Made by a program: the position numbers and the translations under genes
Shown here: piece by piece, positions 63,207 to 64,000 of the stretch
Layout: every line of letters begins with the position of its first letter
How positions within the stretch are numbered: the stretch's first letter is position 1
The notes under the pieces: model-generated
Told to the model about the DNA's origin: nothing
The model's input: the letters and a program-made list of their open reading frames with translations, nothing else
The model's database searches: none
DNA from: Cepaea nemoralis
Lineage: Eukaryota > Mollusca > Gastropoda > Stylommatophora > Helicidae
DNA: 64,000 nt
Direction: 5' to 3'
Assembly: GCA_014155875.1 (NCBI GenBank)
Contig: JACEFZ010004188.1
Coordinates: 248,001 to 312,000, forward strand

Positions 63207-64000
63207 CTTGGACGCAAAGTTCAAGCTAATCCACTCGTCCACGAGCTCCAGACTAGGGTTTAATTTAATTTGTGTAGTGACGGTGATTTGTGCAGACGAG
63301 AAAAATGTTGCAAGCTAGAAATGTGCCTATCGTGACGTATTAAACTGTTTAATTGTGTTTATGAAATATTTATTTAGTCAAAGTATGTATTCATCAAAGC
63401 TGTAAGTATTAATATTCTTGGTTTCTCGTATTTATTTATATATTTACCTTTTTGTTGAGAAATGAGTACCAAAAATGATTCACGGCGGAGCGATACGAAG
63501 CCAGCAAACAATATCGATTTTTCATCGCGCTGTGCTGTGACGTCAGATGATTGACAAACAGTCGTCTGGGCTCATTAGCTTACAGCAAGCGAGTGTTTAC
63601 AAAGTTGCTAAACAGCGCTCGCCTGAATCGGTACGTTATATCAGCTATTATTTCTTTATTTGATTTACGAAAGTAATATATTTATTTATTTAAACATCAT
63701 TAGGTTATTTATATTTATGAAAAGCAGTTATTAATATTTTTGGTCTATTTTCTCATTGTTTACCGTCACGATGGAACTACTTTCGGGCGAGCAGATGGCA
63801 CTTGCTTGCACAACACTTACATAAATTAACTAGAATAGTAACGTAAGGCAATACTGATAGAACGAAGACAGGACATCGACATTTAATTTACGTGGTACAT
63901 ATTCTAGTTGTTCGTGATTCTGTCATTGTCTAAGTCATTGTCCTTAGTTGTCAGGGTAATTATATCGTGCACCTCTGGGCGTAACACTGCCGCCCTACAT
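63207..64000 (+). other. Probable untranslated leader of the LTR element
   Basis: A/T-rich, with no long ORF (longest clear one about 30 codons at 63463). Near 63985 the minus strand reads TGTTACGCCCAGAGGTGC, which could be the edge of another LTR. Confidence 0.4.

Noticed and set aside
63950..64000. Second LTR starting TGTTACGCCCAGAGG on the minus strand
   Set aside because: Only about 100 bases at the edge and no matching partner; it cannot be supported here.

Overview
This is animal (metazoan) genomic DNA, about 60% A+T, with no operons. It holds small exons with canonical AG/GT borders, large introns, tRNA-headed SINEs, several non-LTR (LINE) families, a decayed mariner and the start of an LTR retrotransposon. 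The host gene and repeat style would fit a mollusc or other lophotrochozoan, but the sequence does not prove that.

The only host gene I can support is on the minus strand: the last 16 exons (712 to 49623) of a P5B-type P-type ATPase, closest by eye to ATP13A2 (PARK9, the lysosomal polyamine exporter) and related to ATP13A3/4. The exons join without a single phase conflict into 607 residues plus a stop (1824 bp). They cover the end of the nucleotide-binding domain, the second half of the P domain and membrane helices M5-M10. The N-terminus, the actuator domain, M1-M4 and the DKTGT phosphorylation loop are not in the window and should lie beyond 64000.

Roughly half of the window is tandem repeat, nearly all of it inside this gene's introns. 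Arrays include an 18-bp unit (1-285), 21-bp (3040-3770), a trinucleotide tract (5787-8525), 54-bp (9965-18245), 43-bp (19940-20905), 42-bp (23378-23639), 41-bp (23850-24950), GACA/GGAT (25405-25700), 34-bp (25800-27010), GA (27446-27960), 21-bp (31500-32340), GAA/GAAA (33014-33151), 78-bp (33384-35143), 41-bp (35905-36215), 33-bp (40600-40970), 30-bp (45995-47945), TA (49113-49193), 38-bp (49645-52215) and a roughly 10-kb 33-bp satellite (52590-62585). Transposons are repeatedly nested inside the arrays, and some have been co-amplified with them.

The most unusual feature is that many arrays are anchored on splice junctions. Six intronic copies of the exon-end/GTAAGTA donor of exon 23640-23736 follow it at about 42-bp spacing. 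The acceptor of exon 9786-9964 is repeated as the 54-bp satellite. Donors at 27222 and 37356 are tandemly doubled, the exon edge at 24958 has a copy 740 bp away, and arrays run to within a few bases of the splice sites at 33160, 33368 and 36418. It looks as if short duplications across exon/intron borders seeded intronic minisatellites that carry arrays of decoy splice sites. A second candidate signal is the 43-bp array, in which about 20 units each carry a CTCF-like core.
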